Shown piece by piece: positions 1 through 9,201 of a stretch of DNA of 64,000 bases; positions within the stretch are counted from its first letter, which is position 1, and each line of letters begins with the position of its first letter. The DNA is from Limisoma sp963590405 (GTDB lineage: Bacteria; Bacteroidota; Bacteroidia; Bacteroidales; Muribaculaceae), in NCBI GenBank assembly GCA_963590405.1, contig CAVAPE010000003.1:8689-72688 (forward strand). Reading direction: 5' to 3'. Made by a program: the position numbers and the translations under genes. Below the pieces are notes generated by a model, which saw only the letters and a list, made by a program, of their open reading frames with translations, had not been told where the DNA came from and ran no database searches.

Positions 1-744
1 GTTCTGCAACGGCTCGTCGGTGGTGCGCAGCAAAATCTTGATTTCCTGGATGCAGCGGTTGTCTACAAAGTCCTTCACCGTCTTGCCCGTCTGGTTGCGC
101 ACAATGGCTGACAGGTAGCGGTTGCTGATGCAGAGGCGGTCGGCGTAGAACGCCACGTCGCGCTGTCGCGAGGCATTCTCGTGCACAAGCGTGAGGAAGC
201 GCATAAACAGGTGCTCCTGATTGCTGATGCCCTCCGTGTTGCGCGGTGTAATCTGGTTCTTGCAATGGTCGTACTGGTCGAGGTAGAAGCACTGTATCAG
301 CAACTTGGCTTTCTGCATGCTGTGCTCCTGGTCGCTATTTTCGAGCATGTACCCCGCGGTGGTTATCAGGTTGCGGATATACGCCACGTCGTCCATCGGG
401 GGAGTGTGTGCTGGGTATTCGGTGAGAAACCCGAAATATGCTGGCTCAAAACGGCTTGTGAGTTCTTGGGTGATGGCCTGCGACAGGGTGAAGCCCGACA
501 CTGTGAAGTCGTCGCTCTGCTCCGTGCATCGGGAAAAGCTCGACGGCGGCAGCATCAGTAACTGGTTCGCGCTCAAGTCGTACTGACGGAAGTCGATCTC
601 AATCCTTGCCGTGCCAGCCAGTACGAGCATCATTGCCATGTCGGCGTTTTTCTCCAGGCAGCCCACCGCAAACGGCTGCCTAAGTTCGAGGCTCACCGTT
701 ATGCCCCCACTGCTCACCTTCCTGCTCTCGCTGTCCGCACTCAT
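1..744 (-). CDS. AraC-family transcriptional regulator (C-terminus cut by window edge)
   Basis: The reverse strand from an ATG at 742-744 is open to the window edge (248 codons, no stop). The last ~60 visible residues form an AraC-type helix-turn-helix: RQRDVAFYADRLCISNRYLS followed by AIVRNQTGKTVKDFVDNR and IQEIKILLRTTD. The first ~150 residues look like the cupin-type sensing half of this family (FAVGCLEKNADMAMMLVLAG, then a run resembling DFRQYDLSANQLLMLPP). It should bind DNA as a one-component regulator; its ligand and targets are unknown. It is divergent from nothing: the gene upstream on the same strand (1001-2626) ends in a terminator at 941-977, and a 33-bp tandem array (853-933) lies between. 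The frame stays open upstream of 744 with a lysine-rich reading but no ATG, so the start is moderately certain. Confidence 0.85.
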   Translation of the reverse strand, partial: MSADSESRKVSSGGITVSLELRQPFAVGCLEKNADMAMMLVLAGTARIEIDFRQYDLSANQLLMLPPSSFSRCTEQSDDFTVSGFTLSQAITQELTSRFEPAYFGFLTEYPAHTPPMDDVAYIRNLITTAGYMLENSDQEHSMQKAKLLIQCFYLDQYDHCKNQITPRNTEGISNQEHLFMRFLTLVHENASRQRDVAFYADRLCISNRYLSAIVRNQTGKTVKDFVDNRCIQEIKILLRTTDEPLQN

Positions 745-1000
745 TTTTGTCAGTTTTTTGTCCTTTTTTATGGCGTTTTGACCCTGCTTTTTGACTGCTT
801 TTTTACGCTGTTTCGCTAATTCGCTGAAAGTCTTGATTTTAGAAGTATTTCTGCAACTTTTTTCCAGGTTTTCGGGGGTGAATTTACAACTTTTTTCCAG
901 GTTTTGGGGGGTAAATCTGCAACTTTTTTCCAGCAATGGGCAAAAAAGTCCCAGCTCGGGTTGCGAGCGCGGGACTTATGTGGGGGGAGCAAAGACTTTG
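745..1000. repeat. Orphan 33-bp tandem array in the AraC upstream region
   Basis: Three copies of a unit beginning GCAACTTTTTTCCAGGTTTT start at 853, 886 and 919, exactly 33 bp apart; the third is truncated after CCAG (933). On the minus strand the unit reads ACCCCCGAAAACCTGGAAAA, closely resembling the array upstream of the ATPase at 27744-29093 and partly that at 13754-15100. No ATPase gene is attached here; the nearest gene downstream in the same orientation is the AraC regulator. No clear TAnnTTTG promoter box is visible between array and the AraC start. Confidence 0.75.
941..977 (-). terminator. Rho-independent terminator of the 1001-2626 gene
   Basis: AAGTCCC (946-952) pairs with GGGACTT (971-977), with an inner GCTCG/CGAGC stem. 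Read on the minus strand the hairpin is followed by six T residues, right after the gene's stop. Confidence 0.8.
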
Positions 1001-2626
1001 CTATTTCTTGATGATAACCTTTTGACCTCCGATGATGTAGGTGCCGTTGGCGAGGCTCGTCTTAGCATCAGCCGGAAGGATTTGCTTTGCTATCACCTTG
1101 CCATCGAGAGTGTAGACATCAACCGGTGTGTTGTTGTCGGCTTCAATATCATCGACGCCAGTGAAACGCTGGTAGACTGGGCTGAGAGCCTCGTAGGATG
1201 TCCACTTGCCTTCGCATGTGGCAGTCACCTTCATGCGGAACTGGTATGTCTTGCCGTCTGCCGGGATGGTGATTTGCTGCATGCCGTAAGCCTCTGGCAG
1301 GAACTTTGTTGCTTCTACAAATTCGCCTCCGTTGATGGAGTATTCGATTGTAGTCTTGTCGGCACACATCTCGTAGAGGTCGCGGTTGAACATATAGCCG
1401 ATGGTAGGCTTGTATGTGTTGGTCTGCTCGTCGTAGTCGTCGGTGATTTTGCCAGCCAGTTCGAAGCGGACCACCTGTGGGTCGTAGTTGATTTCGATAG
1501 TGTCGTATGCCTCAGCATAGTATGTAACCGTTTCGTCACCATAGTTGCGCATACCCTGATAGCGGAAGATGTACTTGTGGTAGCCAGGGAGAATTGTTGA
1601 AATCTTGCCCGAGTCAGACCCCTTGTAGCCAGCGCCAGAGATGCCTTGTTTCCATGTCTTGCCCTCGTCAACGCTGTAGTCAACCTCGATTTTGTTGATA
1701 AAGTCGGTGTAAACCTCGGGGCACGACCACTCCAAAAAGGCTGTGTATGTACCGTTGCTCGGCTCGAAGTTGTCGCGCATCGAGGTTACGCGGAACTCGG
1801 TATCGCAAGTCCTTAGTTCGCACGTCTGCGGTTCGCAGCGGAGTGATTTTTCTGCATCGTAGAGCGGTGCATACTGGTCTTTAAGATGCACGATGCCTTT
1901 TACTTCGACCATCTTCTTGGTGATGTCGCCCACTCTGATGAACGAGTTGCCGCTTGACTTGTCGGAGGTGAGCACCTGAGTGTACTCGCTGCCGTCGTCG
2001 TAGCGTGCTACGAACTCAACGTGGTCAAACACTTCGTCGTTGAAACCATCGCTACGCCATGTGAGCCAAACGCGATAGTCGTTTTTCTCCGGAAAATATG
2101 TAGGGTACTCCAGCGTCAGGTAAAGGTTGCCAGTAATGTACCAGTCATTGGTCCATTTCTTCACTGCGTCAGAATTGATGTCGTCGGTGTGCTTCCAACT
2201 AACATAGTCGGCAGACTGGCGGTTTTTCACCTTTATAAAATGGGTAGAGCCGTCGTTAAGAAACTCCTGGTTGCAGTACACGTCGTAATCTCTATCCAAA
2301 TGATAGACAATGTTGTGGTTGAATACCCCGACAGAGCCCGAAATGCGGTAATCCCATTTTGAAGTGTTGTCGATAAACCACATTGTTTCGGCTTTATATG
2401 CTGGGAAATAACTGCCGTCGAACACATGTCCCCAGATTTCATAACCCTCATTGTTTGTCCCCAACAAAGAGTAGTCGGTGTACATTCTTTCGCCGTAGCG
2501 CTGTGAGTTGCATTGCTTCACGAATGTTGCGTGATAAGTGTTTTCTGTTTCGCGAGCATAAGAGGAAATCGAGGTGGAGAACATTGCTGCCAAAGCAACC
2601 AGTCCAACAAATAAATTCTGCTTCAT
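1001..2626 (-). CDS. Secreted protein with T9SS-type C-terminal sorting tail
   Basis: This 541-residue protein starts with a clear signal peptide (MKQNLFVGLVALAAMFSTSI, cleavage near SSYA-RE). The body is rich in aromatic residues and beta-strand-like segments, with no catalytic family recognised. The final ~50 residues (VDVYTLDGKVIAKQ, then LANGTYIIGGQKVIIKK) resemble the type-A sorting domain of T9SS cargo, so it is probably exported across the outer membrane and anchored or released there. It is transcribed alone, towards the AraC gene, and ends in a good terminator at 941-977. A possible -7 box (TATTTTTG, 2787-2794 minus) would give a ~160-nt leader. Function unknown; a surface adhesin or binding protein is the inference. 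Confidence 0.85.
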   Translation of the reverse strand: MKQNLFVGLVALAAMFSTSISSYARETENTYHATFVKQCNSQRYGERMYTDYSLLGTNNEGYEIWGHVFDGSYFPAYKAETMWFIDNTSKWDYRISGSVGVFNHNIVYHLDRDYDVYCNQEFLNDGSTHFIKVKNRQSADYVSWKHTDDINSDAVKKWTNDWYITGNLYLTLEYPTYFPEKNDYRVWLTWRSDGFNDEVFDHVEFVARYDDGSEYTQVLTSDKSSGNSFIRVGDITKKMVEVKGIVHLKDQYAPLYDAEKSLRCEPQTCELRTCDTEFRVTSMRDNFEPSNGTYTAFLEWSCPEVYTDFINKIEVDYSVDEGKTWKQGISGAGYKGSDSGKISTILPGYHKYIFRYQGMRNYGDETVTYYAEAYDTIEINYDPQVVRFELAGKITDDYDEQTNTYKPTIGYMFNRDLYEMCADKTTIEYSINGGEFVEATKFLPEAYGMQQITIPADGKTYQFRMKVTATCEGKWTSYEALSPVYQRFTGVDDIEADNNTPVDVYTLDGKVIAKQILPADAKTSLANGTYIIGGQKVIIKK

Positions 2627-3067
2627 AGTCGAAGAAGTTTAGAAGTGAGAAAATCGGTTGTTAAACTCTATGTTTTTATGACGACAGAAATGCCGTAGGG
2701 TTTACTGTTAATTTTGTTAAATCCCGATTTTTAACAATTACGCTGCGGCAATGATGCACGCCCCGAAGCAGTTGACTCTGTGATTGCAAAAATATGTATG
2801 GAAAACATAAATAATGTTGAAACGCACAAAATAAAGCATCGCAAATCGTGGCAAATCCCTTGAAAAAGGTTAAGTTTGTAACGGAAGAAAAGATGCAATT
2901 AACGTCTTTTTAGCCTGCGAAATCGCTTTTTTAGGCGATATTTATTGGCTATTGTTAAAAACAAAGGATAGAGTTACGCGAACTAACTTTAAAAGACTTA
3001 AAATTTAACATTTCCATAAAAACGACGAGAGAGAATAAACCTATTATAAAACTAACAAACTGTAATT
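2627..3067. promoter_or_regulatory. Divergent intergenic region upstream of susC-like gene
   Basis: This 441-bp A+T-rich gap separates the secreted protein (minus) from the SusC operon (plus). A TAAGTTTG box at 2871-2878 (plus) and a TATTTTTG box at 2787-2794 (minus) fit the Bacteroidota -7 consensus, but neither has a convincing -33 TTTG. If the plus box is used, the susC mRNA has a ~185-nt leader; within it a short GCGA/TCGC stem followed by six T (about 2918-2931) could act as a weak attenuator. No coding potential was seen. Confidence 0.4.
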
Positions 3068-6000
3068 ATGAAGAAACAGCTAATGCTACTGTTGTTTTCC
3101 GTCTTTGCGGTTTTGGGCTACGCCCGCACGGTGACCGGTGTGGTTACGTCGGCGAGCGACAAAGAGCCTGTCATAGGCGCATCCGTACAGGTGCAGGGCA
3201 CCACGCGCGGAGCGTCGACCGATTTTGATGGAAAATACACATTAGAGGTGCAGGACAATGACGTCCTGGTTGTTACCTACGTTGGCATGACCCCACAGAA
3301 AGTAAAGGTGGGCGGTCGCGACGTGGTGAACGTTGTGCTCCAGGAGAACTCACAGGTTCTCAACGAGGTCGTAGTGACCGCGATGGGGCAGACCCAAGAA
3401 AAGAAGAAACTGAACTTTGCCGTTCAGTCGCTTAACTCCGACGACGTGTCGGCAGGCCAGAGCGCCAACTTTGCAAACAGTCTGCAAGGTAAGGTGGCAG
3501 GTTTGCAGGTGTCGACCGGTGGTAGTTCGCCTAACGGCTCTACTCAGGTGATTATCCGTGCCATCTCGTCAATCAACACCTCGCAAAGCAACGAGCCATT
3601 GGTGATTGTCGACGGCATGCCTATCCGTGGTAGCGGTTCGAGCCTCGGCGACCTCAACCCTAACGACATCGAGAACATGAGTGTGCTCAAGGGCGCAGCC
3701 GCTTCTGCCCTCTACGGTCAGGAGGCAGCCAACGGTGTGATTATGATTACCACCAAGCGCGGCCAGGAAGGCTCGATGCAGGTAACTGCAAGCGGTGGCT
3801 GGGAAATTTCCAACGCCATCCACACACCTAAGATCCAAAACCAGTTCCAGGCTGGTGGCGGTGGCTTCTATTCGCGCAACGCATCAAGCGGCGGCTGGGG
3901 CTCATACCTCACGAGCGAGGATCGCGTCTACGACAATGTGGGCGACTTCCTCGGCACAGGTTTCCTCCAGAAATACGACCTTTCGCTCTCTGGCGGTAGC
4001 AAGAAATTTAACGCCTATGCTTCGGCAAGTTACATGAACAACCAAGGTATGGTGCCAAAGGACTACAAGAACCGCTTGAGCGTGTTCGTAAAGACCGACT
4101 TCAAGCCGTCTGAGCAAGTCAATGTGCAACTCTCTGCTAACTTCGTCAACTCCAAGAGCCGCGGCTTCGGTAACAGCATGTCGTCGATCTACTCATGGCC
4201 TATCAACAAAAACATGTCGGACTACGCCACTAAAGAAGGCCGTCCGAACTGGTGGGCACTCTACGACAACTGGGACGACACCGACCTGCTCAACGATGCC
4301 AGCCGCATCACGGCAACCGTGTCTCCTTACTACGGTCGCTACTACGACAAGAGCGAGACAGAGGCAACCCGTATGATCATCAACGGTCAGGTAAGTTACG
4401 AGCCAATCAAGGACCTCGTGTTCACAGGCAAAATCGGTTACGATAAAGGTTACTCCAACTATGAGTCGTACACCGTGCCTCGTTTCGTTAACTCCGACTT
4501 CCAGGACCCAGAAAGCGAAGCATTCTCCAAGTATCAGTATAAATTCGGTGCCTACTCGTTCCAGCCTTCAAACAGCTCACAACTCACGGCACAGATTATG
4601 GGTACCTACAAGAAAACATTCGCTGAGGACTACAACCTCAACGTACTCGTAGGTGCTGAATACAAGGAAAACAAAAGCCTTTCGGCTCAGATGGCAGGTC
4701 AGCACTTCCTCTTGGAAGGCGACTTCTACAGTTTCATGAACACTGACGCCAGCCTCTTCACAACAAGTACTGGTACAGACTACAACATGTCGTTGTCACA
4801 CACAAGCAAGAACAAGTTTGGCTACTTCGGCGAACTTCGCTTCGACTACAAGGGCATGGCACAAGTGTCGGTTACAGGCCGCTACGACGGTTCGTCGACA
4901 CTGAAGCAGGTTGACTGCACATATTTCTATCCATCGGTAACAGCCGGTGTGATTTTCTCTGAATTGTTCAAAATCAGCAACAAGTGGTTCTCCTATGGTA
5001 AAATCCGCGGCAACTGGGCAAAGGTTGGTAAGGACGCACCGTCGTACCGCTTCACCACTGCCTACAAGAACTGGGAAGTGTTCCCTGACGGCGGTTGGGG
5101 CGTAGACGCTACGACAGCCGTAGCCAACGTGCTCGAACCAGAGATGACAAGTTCGTGGGAAATTGGTGCTGACTTGCGCTTCTTCGACTCACGCACCCGT
5201 TTGGATGTGGCATGGTACTCTACTACCGTCGACAACCAGATTGTGCAAGTGCGCGTGTCGCCTACATCAGGTACAATCCTCCAAACTCGCAACGAGGGTT
5301 CTATCGAGAACAAAGGTCTTGAAATCACTTTGGGTCAAGACATCATCCGCTCGAAGGACATCACTTGGAGCGTGAACGCCAACTTCTCGTTCAACCGCGG
5401 TAAGGTGGTTTCGTTGCCAGAAGGCGTATCGGAAATCCAGGGCGGACAGTACGGCGACATCTTCGCTTCTGCCTACCTCAACGGTTCGACCACGGCAATC
5501 TCAGGTAAGGACTACCAGCGCACCGACGATGGTCAGATTATCTGCGACGAGTCAGGCTATCCACTCATCAACCCAGCCAAAGGTAACCTCATCGGTAACC
5601 GCGAGCCTAAGTTCCTCCTCGGTCTCGGCTCCAACTTCCGCTGGAAAGACCTCACTGTAGGCTTCCTCATCGACGGTCGTTGTGGCGGTGACGTGGTCAA
5701 CGTGACACGCCGCGGTCTCAACAGCAACGGTATGGAATCACTGCTGACCAAGTACCGTAGCCACGAAGTGCTCGTGAAGGGCGTTGTGAAGCAAGCCGAC
5801 GGCACTTATGCGCCAAACACCAACCCGGTTATCTTCGACAGCAACTTCGTAAATAACTACTACAATGCCGTTTCTTCAAACTTCATCGAAGATGGCTCTT
5901 ACATCCGCTTGAGTTATGTGACAGTGGGCTACGACCTCTCTCGCTTCCTCGCGAAGAAGTGCCCTCTTAAAGGCTTGAAGGTATCGGCAACAGGCCGCAA

Positions 6001-6142
6001 CCTCTTCCTCCTCACCAAATACACCGGTACCGACCCACAAATCCTTGCCGGCACAGGCGGTGGTACAGGAGCTGCAGGCATCGACAACTACAGTGTGCCA
6101 ACTGCACGCAGTTTTAACTTCTCACTTACTGCTACATTCTAA
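3068..6142 (+). CDS. SusC/RagA-family TonB-linked outer-membrane transporter
   Basis: 1024 residues, normal for the family. Order: signal peptide (MKKQLMLLLFSVFAVLGYA); a carboxypeptidase-regulatory-like beta domain at ~20-105 (TVTGVVTSASDKEPVIGAS, STDFDGKYTLEV); a TonB plug at ~115-235 with the SusC hallmarks DGMPIRG and ALYGQEAANGVIMITTKRG; then a beta-barrel ending in the aromatic terminus FNFSLTATF. Such proteins import oligosaccharides or peptides through the outer membrane, using TonB energy, with a SusD lid. It is the first gene of a five-gene run, 15 bp before the SusD gene. The imported substrate cannot be told from sequence. Confidence 0.97.
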   Translation: MKKQLMLLLFSVFAVLGYARTVTGVVTSASDKEPVIGASVQVQGTTRGASTDFDGKYTLEVQDNDVLVVTYVGMTPQKVKVGGRDVVNVVLQENSQVLNEVVVTAMGQTQEKKKLNFAVQSLNSDDVSAGQSANFANSLQGKVAGLQVSTGGSSPNGSTQVIIRAISSINTSQSNEPLVIVDGMPIRGSGSSLGDLNPNDIENMSVLKGAAASALYGQEAANGVIMITTKRGQEGSMQVTASGGWEISNAIHTPKIQNQFQAGGGGFYSRNASSGGWGSYLTSEDRVYDNVGDFLGTGFLQKYDLSLSGGSKKFNAYASASYMNNQGMVPKDYKNRLSVFVKTDFKPSEQVNVQLSANFVNSKSRGFGNSMSSIYSWPINKNMSDYATKEGRPNWWALYDNWDDTDLLNDASRITATVSPYYGRYYDKSETEATRMIINGQVSYEPIKDLVFTGKIGYDKGYSNYESYTVPRFVNSDFQDPESEAFSKYQYKFGAYSFQPSNSSQLTAQIMGTYKKTFAEDYNLNVLVGAEYKENKSLSAQMAGQHFLLEGDFYSFMNTDASLFTTSTGTDYNMSLSHTSKNKFGYFGELRFDYKGMAQVSVTGRYDGSSTLKQVDCTYFYPSVTAGVIFSELFKISNKWFSYGKIRGNWAKVGKDAPSYRFTTAYKNWEVFPDGGWGVDATTAVANVLEPEMTSSWEIGADLRFFDSRTRLDVAWYSTTVDNQIVQVRVSPTSGTILQTRNEGSIENKGLEITLGQDIIRSKDITWSVNANFSFNRGKVVSLPEGVSEIQGGQYGDIFASAYLNGSTTAISGKDYQRTDDGQIICDESGYPLINPAKGNLIGNREPKFLLGLGSNFRWKDLTVGFLIDGRCGGDVVNVTRRGLNSNGMESLLTKYRSHEVLVKGVVKQADGTYAPNTNPVIFDSNFVNNYYNAVSSNFIEDGSYIRLSYVTVGYDLSRFLAKKCPLKGLKVSATGRNLFLLTKYTGTDPQILAGTGGGTGAAGIDNYSVPTARSFNFSLTATF

Positions 6143-6157
6143 AAACGGGAAAAGAGT

Positions 6158-8083
6158 ATGAACAAACTAAAAATAATGGCAATGTCGCTGCTCATCGGTG
6201 CCCTCGGCACCAGTTGTGCCGACATGCTCGACGATAACGTCAATCCCGACAAGTCGCGCGGCATCACCGCAGAGACTGGTCTGCCAACCATAGTCTACTA
6301 TGCGGCACAGACCAACTACGACCATGCCGAATACTACATCTATCTGTCGCAGTGCCTCACCACAACAGGCAAGTCGTCGACAGGAGCCTACGGCTACAAG
6401 AGCGGCTGGGAATTTTTGACAATGAACCGCCACCCGCAGTGGCGCCGCCACTTCTACGACATTGGCCGCAACGTCAATGAACTTATCACCAATGCCGAGA
6501 AGGTTGGCTCACCTAACTACACGCTGATTGCGCGCACCATCCGCTTGATGTCGACGCAACTCACCACCGACGCTTTCGGCGATATGCCTTTGAGCAACGC
6601 CTACAAGTCGAACTCACCGACCTACGACACTCAGGAGAGCATCTACAAATGGATGTTTGACGAGTGCGACCAGTTGGTGAAGGACTTCGAAAATAAGGAC
6701 TACACTGAAGCCCCAGGCAACCAGAACATCACCCAGAAGATTGACCGCGTTTATGCTGGCGACCTCAACAAGTGGAAAGGTCTGGTCTACGCCATCAAGG
6801 CTCGTCTGTTGCTCCGCAACATTCCTAACGTCAACACATCGTCAGCCGTTTGCGACCAGATTATCGCTGCTGCCGACGAGGCAATCAAGATTTGGCAAGC
6901 CACACCGACCTACGGTACATTCTTCGGCTGCGAGCCGCGCTACAACTTCGACGGCGGCACACAACAGCAGAACTGCCCATGGAGCGAGGCTCAGCCAGTG
7001 ATCAACTCTTGGGAGTCGCGTGCCAACCTTCTCACAGCAGCCGTTCCTTCTAAGTTTATGCTTGCCGACATCATGGGCGTGTTCAACCAGGGCAACGCTA
7101 CCGATGAGGGTAAATTCGTGACACGCCGCGGCTATGCCGACGACCCACGTGCAGCACTCCTTTTCACTCCGCGTACAGGTCCTATCTCAGCAACTAATAC
7201 TGAGACCACAGCCTACAAATTGCGCTGGCTTGAAAACAACATCGGTGTGCCTAACTCAAAATTCACTGCTACAGCCTATCCAAACCTCTACACAGGCGCT
7301 TATGCCGGCTCAACCGACGCTTATGTGCCTTTGTTCACAATGGAAGAACTCTACTTCATCAAGGCAGAGGCTTACTATTGGAAGGGTGACAAGGCTAAAG
7401 CCTGCGAATTGGCAAAAGAGGCTACCCGCTTCAACATCGAGCGCCATTTGGAAGCATTCCAGAAGAAATATCCAGAAGTGATGTTCCCAGGCAACATGCT
7501 TGCCACTGGCTATACCAAACTCGATGCCCGCGACAAGGAAGGCGAGTTTGCTTATTCAAGATACTATTGGGACGCTATCGTTGACGCATTCCTCGACGAT
7601 GCTACAATGCCTGAGAAGAACGCCGAAGGCAAGACCAACCCTCAGCGCGTGAGAGGCGTAACCGACTCAAACACCAAGGGTAACCACCACTGGTTCTTCA
7701 ACCCGTCGGAATTCTCATTGAGCGACCTGATGGAGATGAAGTATGTGGCAATGTACATGCAGCCAGAGCAATGGACCGACATGCGCCGTTACCACTATAG
7801 CAACAACCGCAACAACTACGGTATCGGTTCGAGCCAGGAAATTGTCTATCCGAAACTCCGCCGCCCGTACAACCTCTATTCTCCATACTGGATTGACGGT
7901 TTGACCGACACCCAGAAAGAGAACACCTGGATCCAGCGCATCAACTACGACCCAGAAACAGAGGAGAAGTACAACAAGAGCGAACTTGAGCGTCTCGGCG
8001 CATACAAGAACTACGAGTGGCTTCGCCAGCCTATGATCTGGTCGCAGGCTGCCGGTGTGCGCACTTCGCTTACAGGCAATTGA
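6158..8083 (+). CDS. SusD/RagB-like outer-membrane lipoprotein
   Basis: 641 residues. The lipoprotein signal ends LLIGALGTSC with the lipidated cysteine at 20. The following MLDDNVNPDKSRG and later YFIKAEAYYWKGDKAKACEL (a TPR-like helix pair) match SusD proteins, closest to the SusD_2-type branch by its N-terminal NVNPD motif. It would sit on the cell surface as the hinged lid of the upstream SusC barrel and bind the glycan or peptide. Gap to susC is 15 bp, so they are co-transcribed. Longer than classical SusD (~550 residues), which is not rare in this branch. Confidence 0.95.
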   Translation: MNKLKIMAMSLLIGALGTSCADMLDDNVNPDKSRGITAETGLPTIVYYAAQTNYDHAEYYIYLSQCLTTTGKSSTGAYGYKSGWEFLTMNRHPQWRRHFYDIGRNVNELITNAEKVGSPNYTLIARTIRLMSTQLTTDAFGDMPLSNAYKSNSPTYDTQESIYKWMFDECDQLVKDFENKDYTEAPGNQNITQKIDRVYAGDLNKWKGLVYAIKARLLLRNIPNVNTSSAVCDQIIAAADEAIKIWQATPTYGTFFGCEPRYNFDGGTQQQNCPWSEAQPVINSWESRANLLTAAVPSKFMLADIMGVFNQGNATDEGKFVTRRGYADDPRAALLFTPRTGPISATNTETTAYKLRWLENNIGVPNSKFTATAYPNLYTGAYAGSTDAYVPLFTMEELYFIKAEAYYWKGDKAKACELAKEATRFNIERHLEAFQKKYPEVMFPGNMLATGYTKLDARDKEGEFAYSRYYWDAIVDAFLDDATMPEKNAEGKTNPQRVRGVTDSNTKGNHHWFFNPSEFSLSDLMEMKYVAMYMQPEQWTDMRRYHYSNNRNNYGIGSSQEIVYPKLRRPYNLYSPYWIDGLTDTQKENTWIQRINYDPETEEKYNKSELERLGAYKNYEWLRQPMIWSQAAGVRTSLTGN

Positions 8084-8111
8084 TTGTTTAACCAAAACAG
8101 ACATTTAAGTT

Positions 8112-9182
8112 ATGAATTTGAAATATAAATTAGGAGCCACTGCTCTCGCTGTGATTGCCTTGACCTCCTGCGAAACCAACGACCCGTTCAGCGACATCGT
8201 CGAGCCGGGACAGCCGGTGCCTACGGTCACCTGGTCGGTTGGTAGCACGGTGGCAAACGCTGGCGACAGCATTGAAATCACTGGCAAGTACTACACCGAC
8301 AAGGACCACACTCCCGACCACTCTGAGGTTTGGGAAACAGTGGTGCTCAACGAGTCGGCTGCCGCTACTGTCGGTTTGACCTCAAGTTTGAAGTACACTC
8401 AGACCACTACCGTAAGCGACACCGTCCGCACGTCGATGTCGGCATCGTTCCCTCATTCACAGGCTGTGTGGAACGGTCATGAATGGCAACTCGATGCCAA
8501 AATCCCTACTTCGCAGACTTTGAAGTCGGTGAAATGGGCAACTCCAGAGGAGTGGGATCAGAAGAAATTCGACTCTTACTATCCATCGGATTTCAAACAG
8601 ACATTTGTTGACAAGGTAATCGACTACCTGACAAAGGACAACACCTACTACGCCGACCTTCGCCGCGTGTATGTCAACTATGCGTTTACCGAAGAGCAAA
8701 TCAAGAGCGTCATTGCCAACTATCCTTCGCTCGACCAAACCGTCCTTGGCACACTCGTGCTGACTGAGACTGCCGACAAGAGCGACGTGTGGTTTGTTGA
8801 CGCAACGACAGTTGCTGGAAAATACTACACTGAGATTGTCGACGGCAAGACCGTCTACCACGAAGTGCCAACATCGGAGGCTACCGATGCTTCGAAGAAC
8901 TACTACGACGTCTACAAGTCGTCGCCTTGGGTGTTCTGCCGCTACGACGACAACACCGGTGGCGTGGTTACCGAGGTTAGAGATGCCTACATGCCAGTGT
9001 TCAAGGAACTCATCTCGCTGATTCCTTTCACTGAGTGGATTTACAACTCTTCCGACAAGAACTACAACGTGGACTTCACCCGCAGTTACCGTCTGAACCT
9101 CGTCTACAAGGTTTACGACACCAAGGGCAACGTGGGCTACACCACTGGCGAGTCGGGCATCAAGCAAATTGAGCTTAACTAA
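8112..9182 (+). CDS. Lipoprotein of a SusCD operon, function unknown
   Basis: 356 residues with a lipoprotein signal (ALAVIALTSCETND, lipidated Cys20). The rest is predicted soluble and beta-rich, with no family recognised; the segment PTVTWSVGSTVANAGDSIEI looks like the start of an Ig-like domain. Its place third in the operon, after SusC and SusD, and its lipid anchor suggest a surface-exposed accessory binding protein. Spacing is 28 bp from the SusD gene and 19 bp to the next lipoprotein. Alternative: a structural or processing factor for the transporter. Confidence 0.85.
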   Translation: MNLKYKLGATALAVIALTSCETNDPFSDIVEPGQPVPTVTWSVGSTVANAGDSIEITGKYYTDKDHTPDHSEVWETVVLNESAAATVGLTSSLKYTQTTTVSDTVRTSMSASFPHSQAVWNGHEWQLDAKIPTSQTLKSVKWATPEEWDQKKFDSYYPSDFKQTFVDKVIDYLTKDNTYYADLRRVYVNYAFTEEQIKSVIANYPSLDQTVLGTLVLTETADKSDVWFVDATTVAGKYYTEIVDGKTVYHEVPTSEATDASKNYYDVYKSSPWVFCRYDDNTGGVVTEVRDAYMPVFKELISLIPFTEWIYNSSDKNYNVDFTRSYRLNLVYKVYDTKGNVGYTTGESGIKQIELN

Positions 9183-9201
9183 TTAAAAACAGAAACGACA
9201 A

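Noticed and set aside
791..1600. 269-codon plus-strand frame opposite the secreted protein
   Set aside because: It begins inside the 33-bp array (hence internal repeats such as QLFSRF) and then is antisense to a protein with signal peptide and sorting tail.
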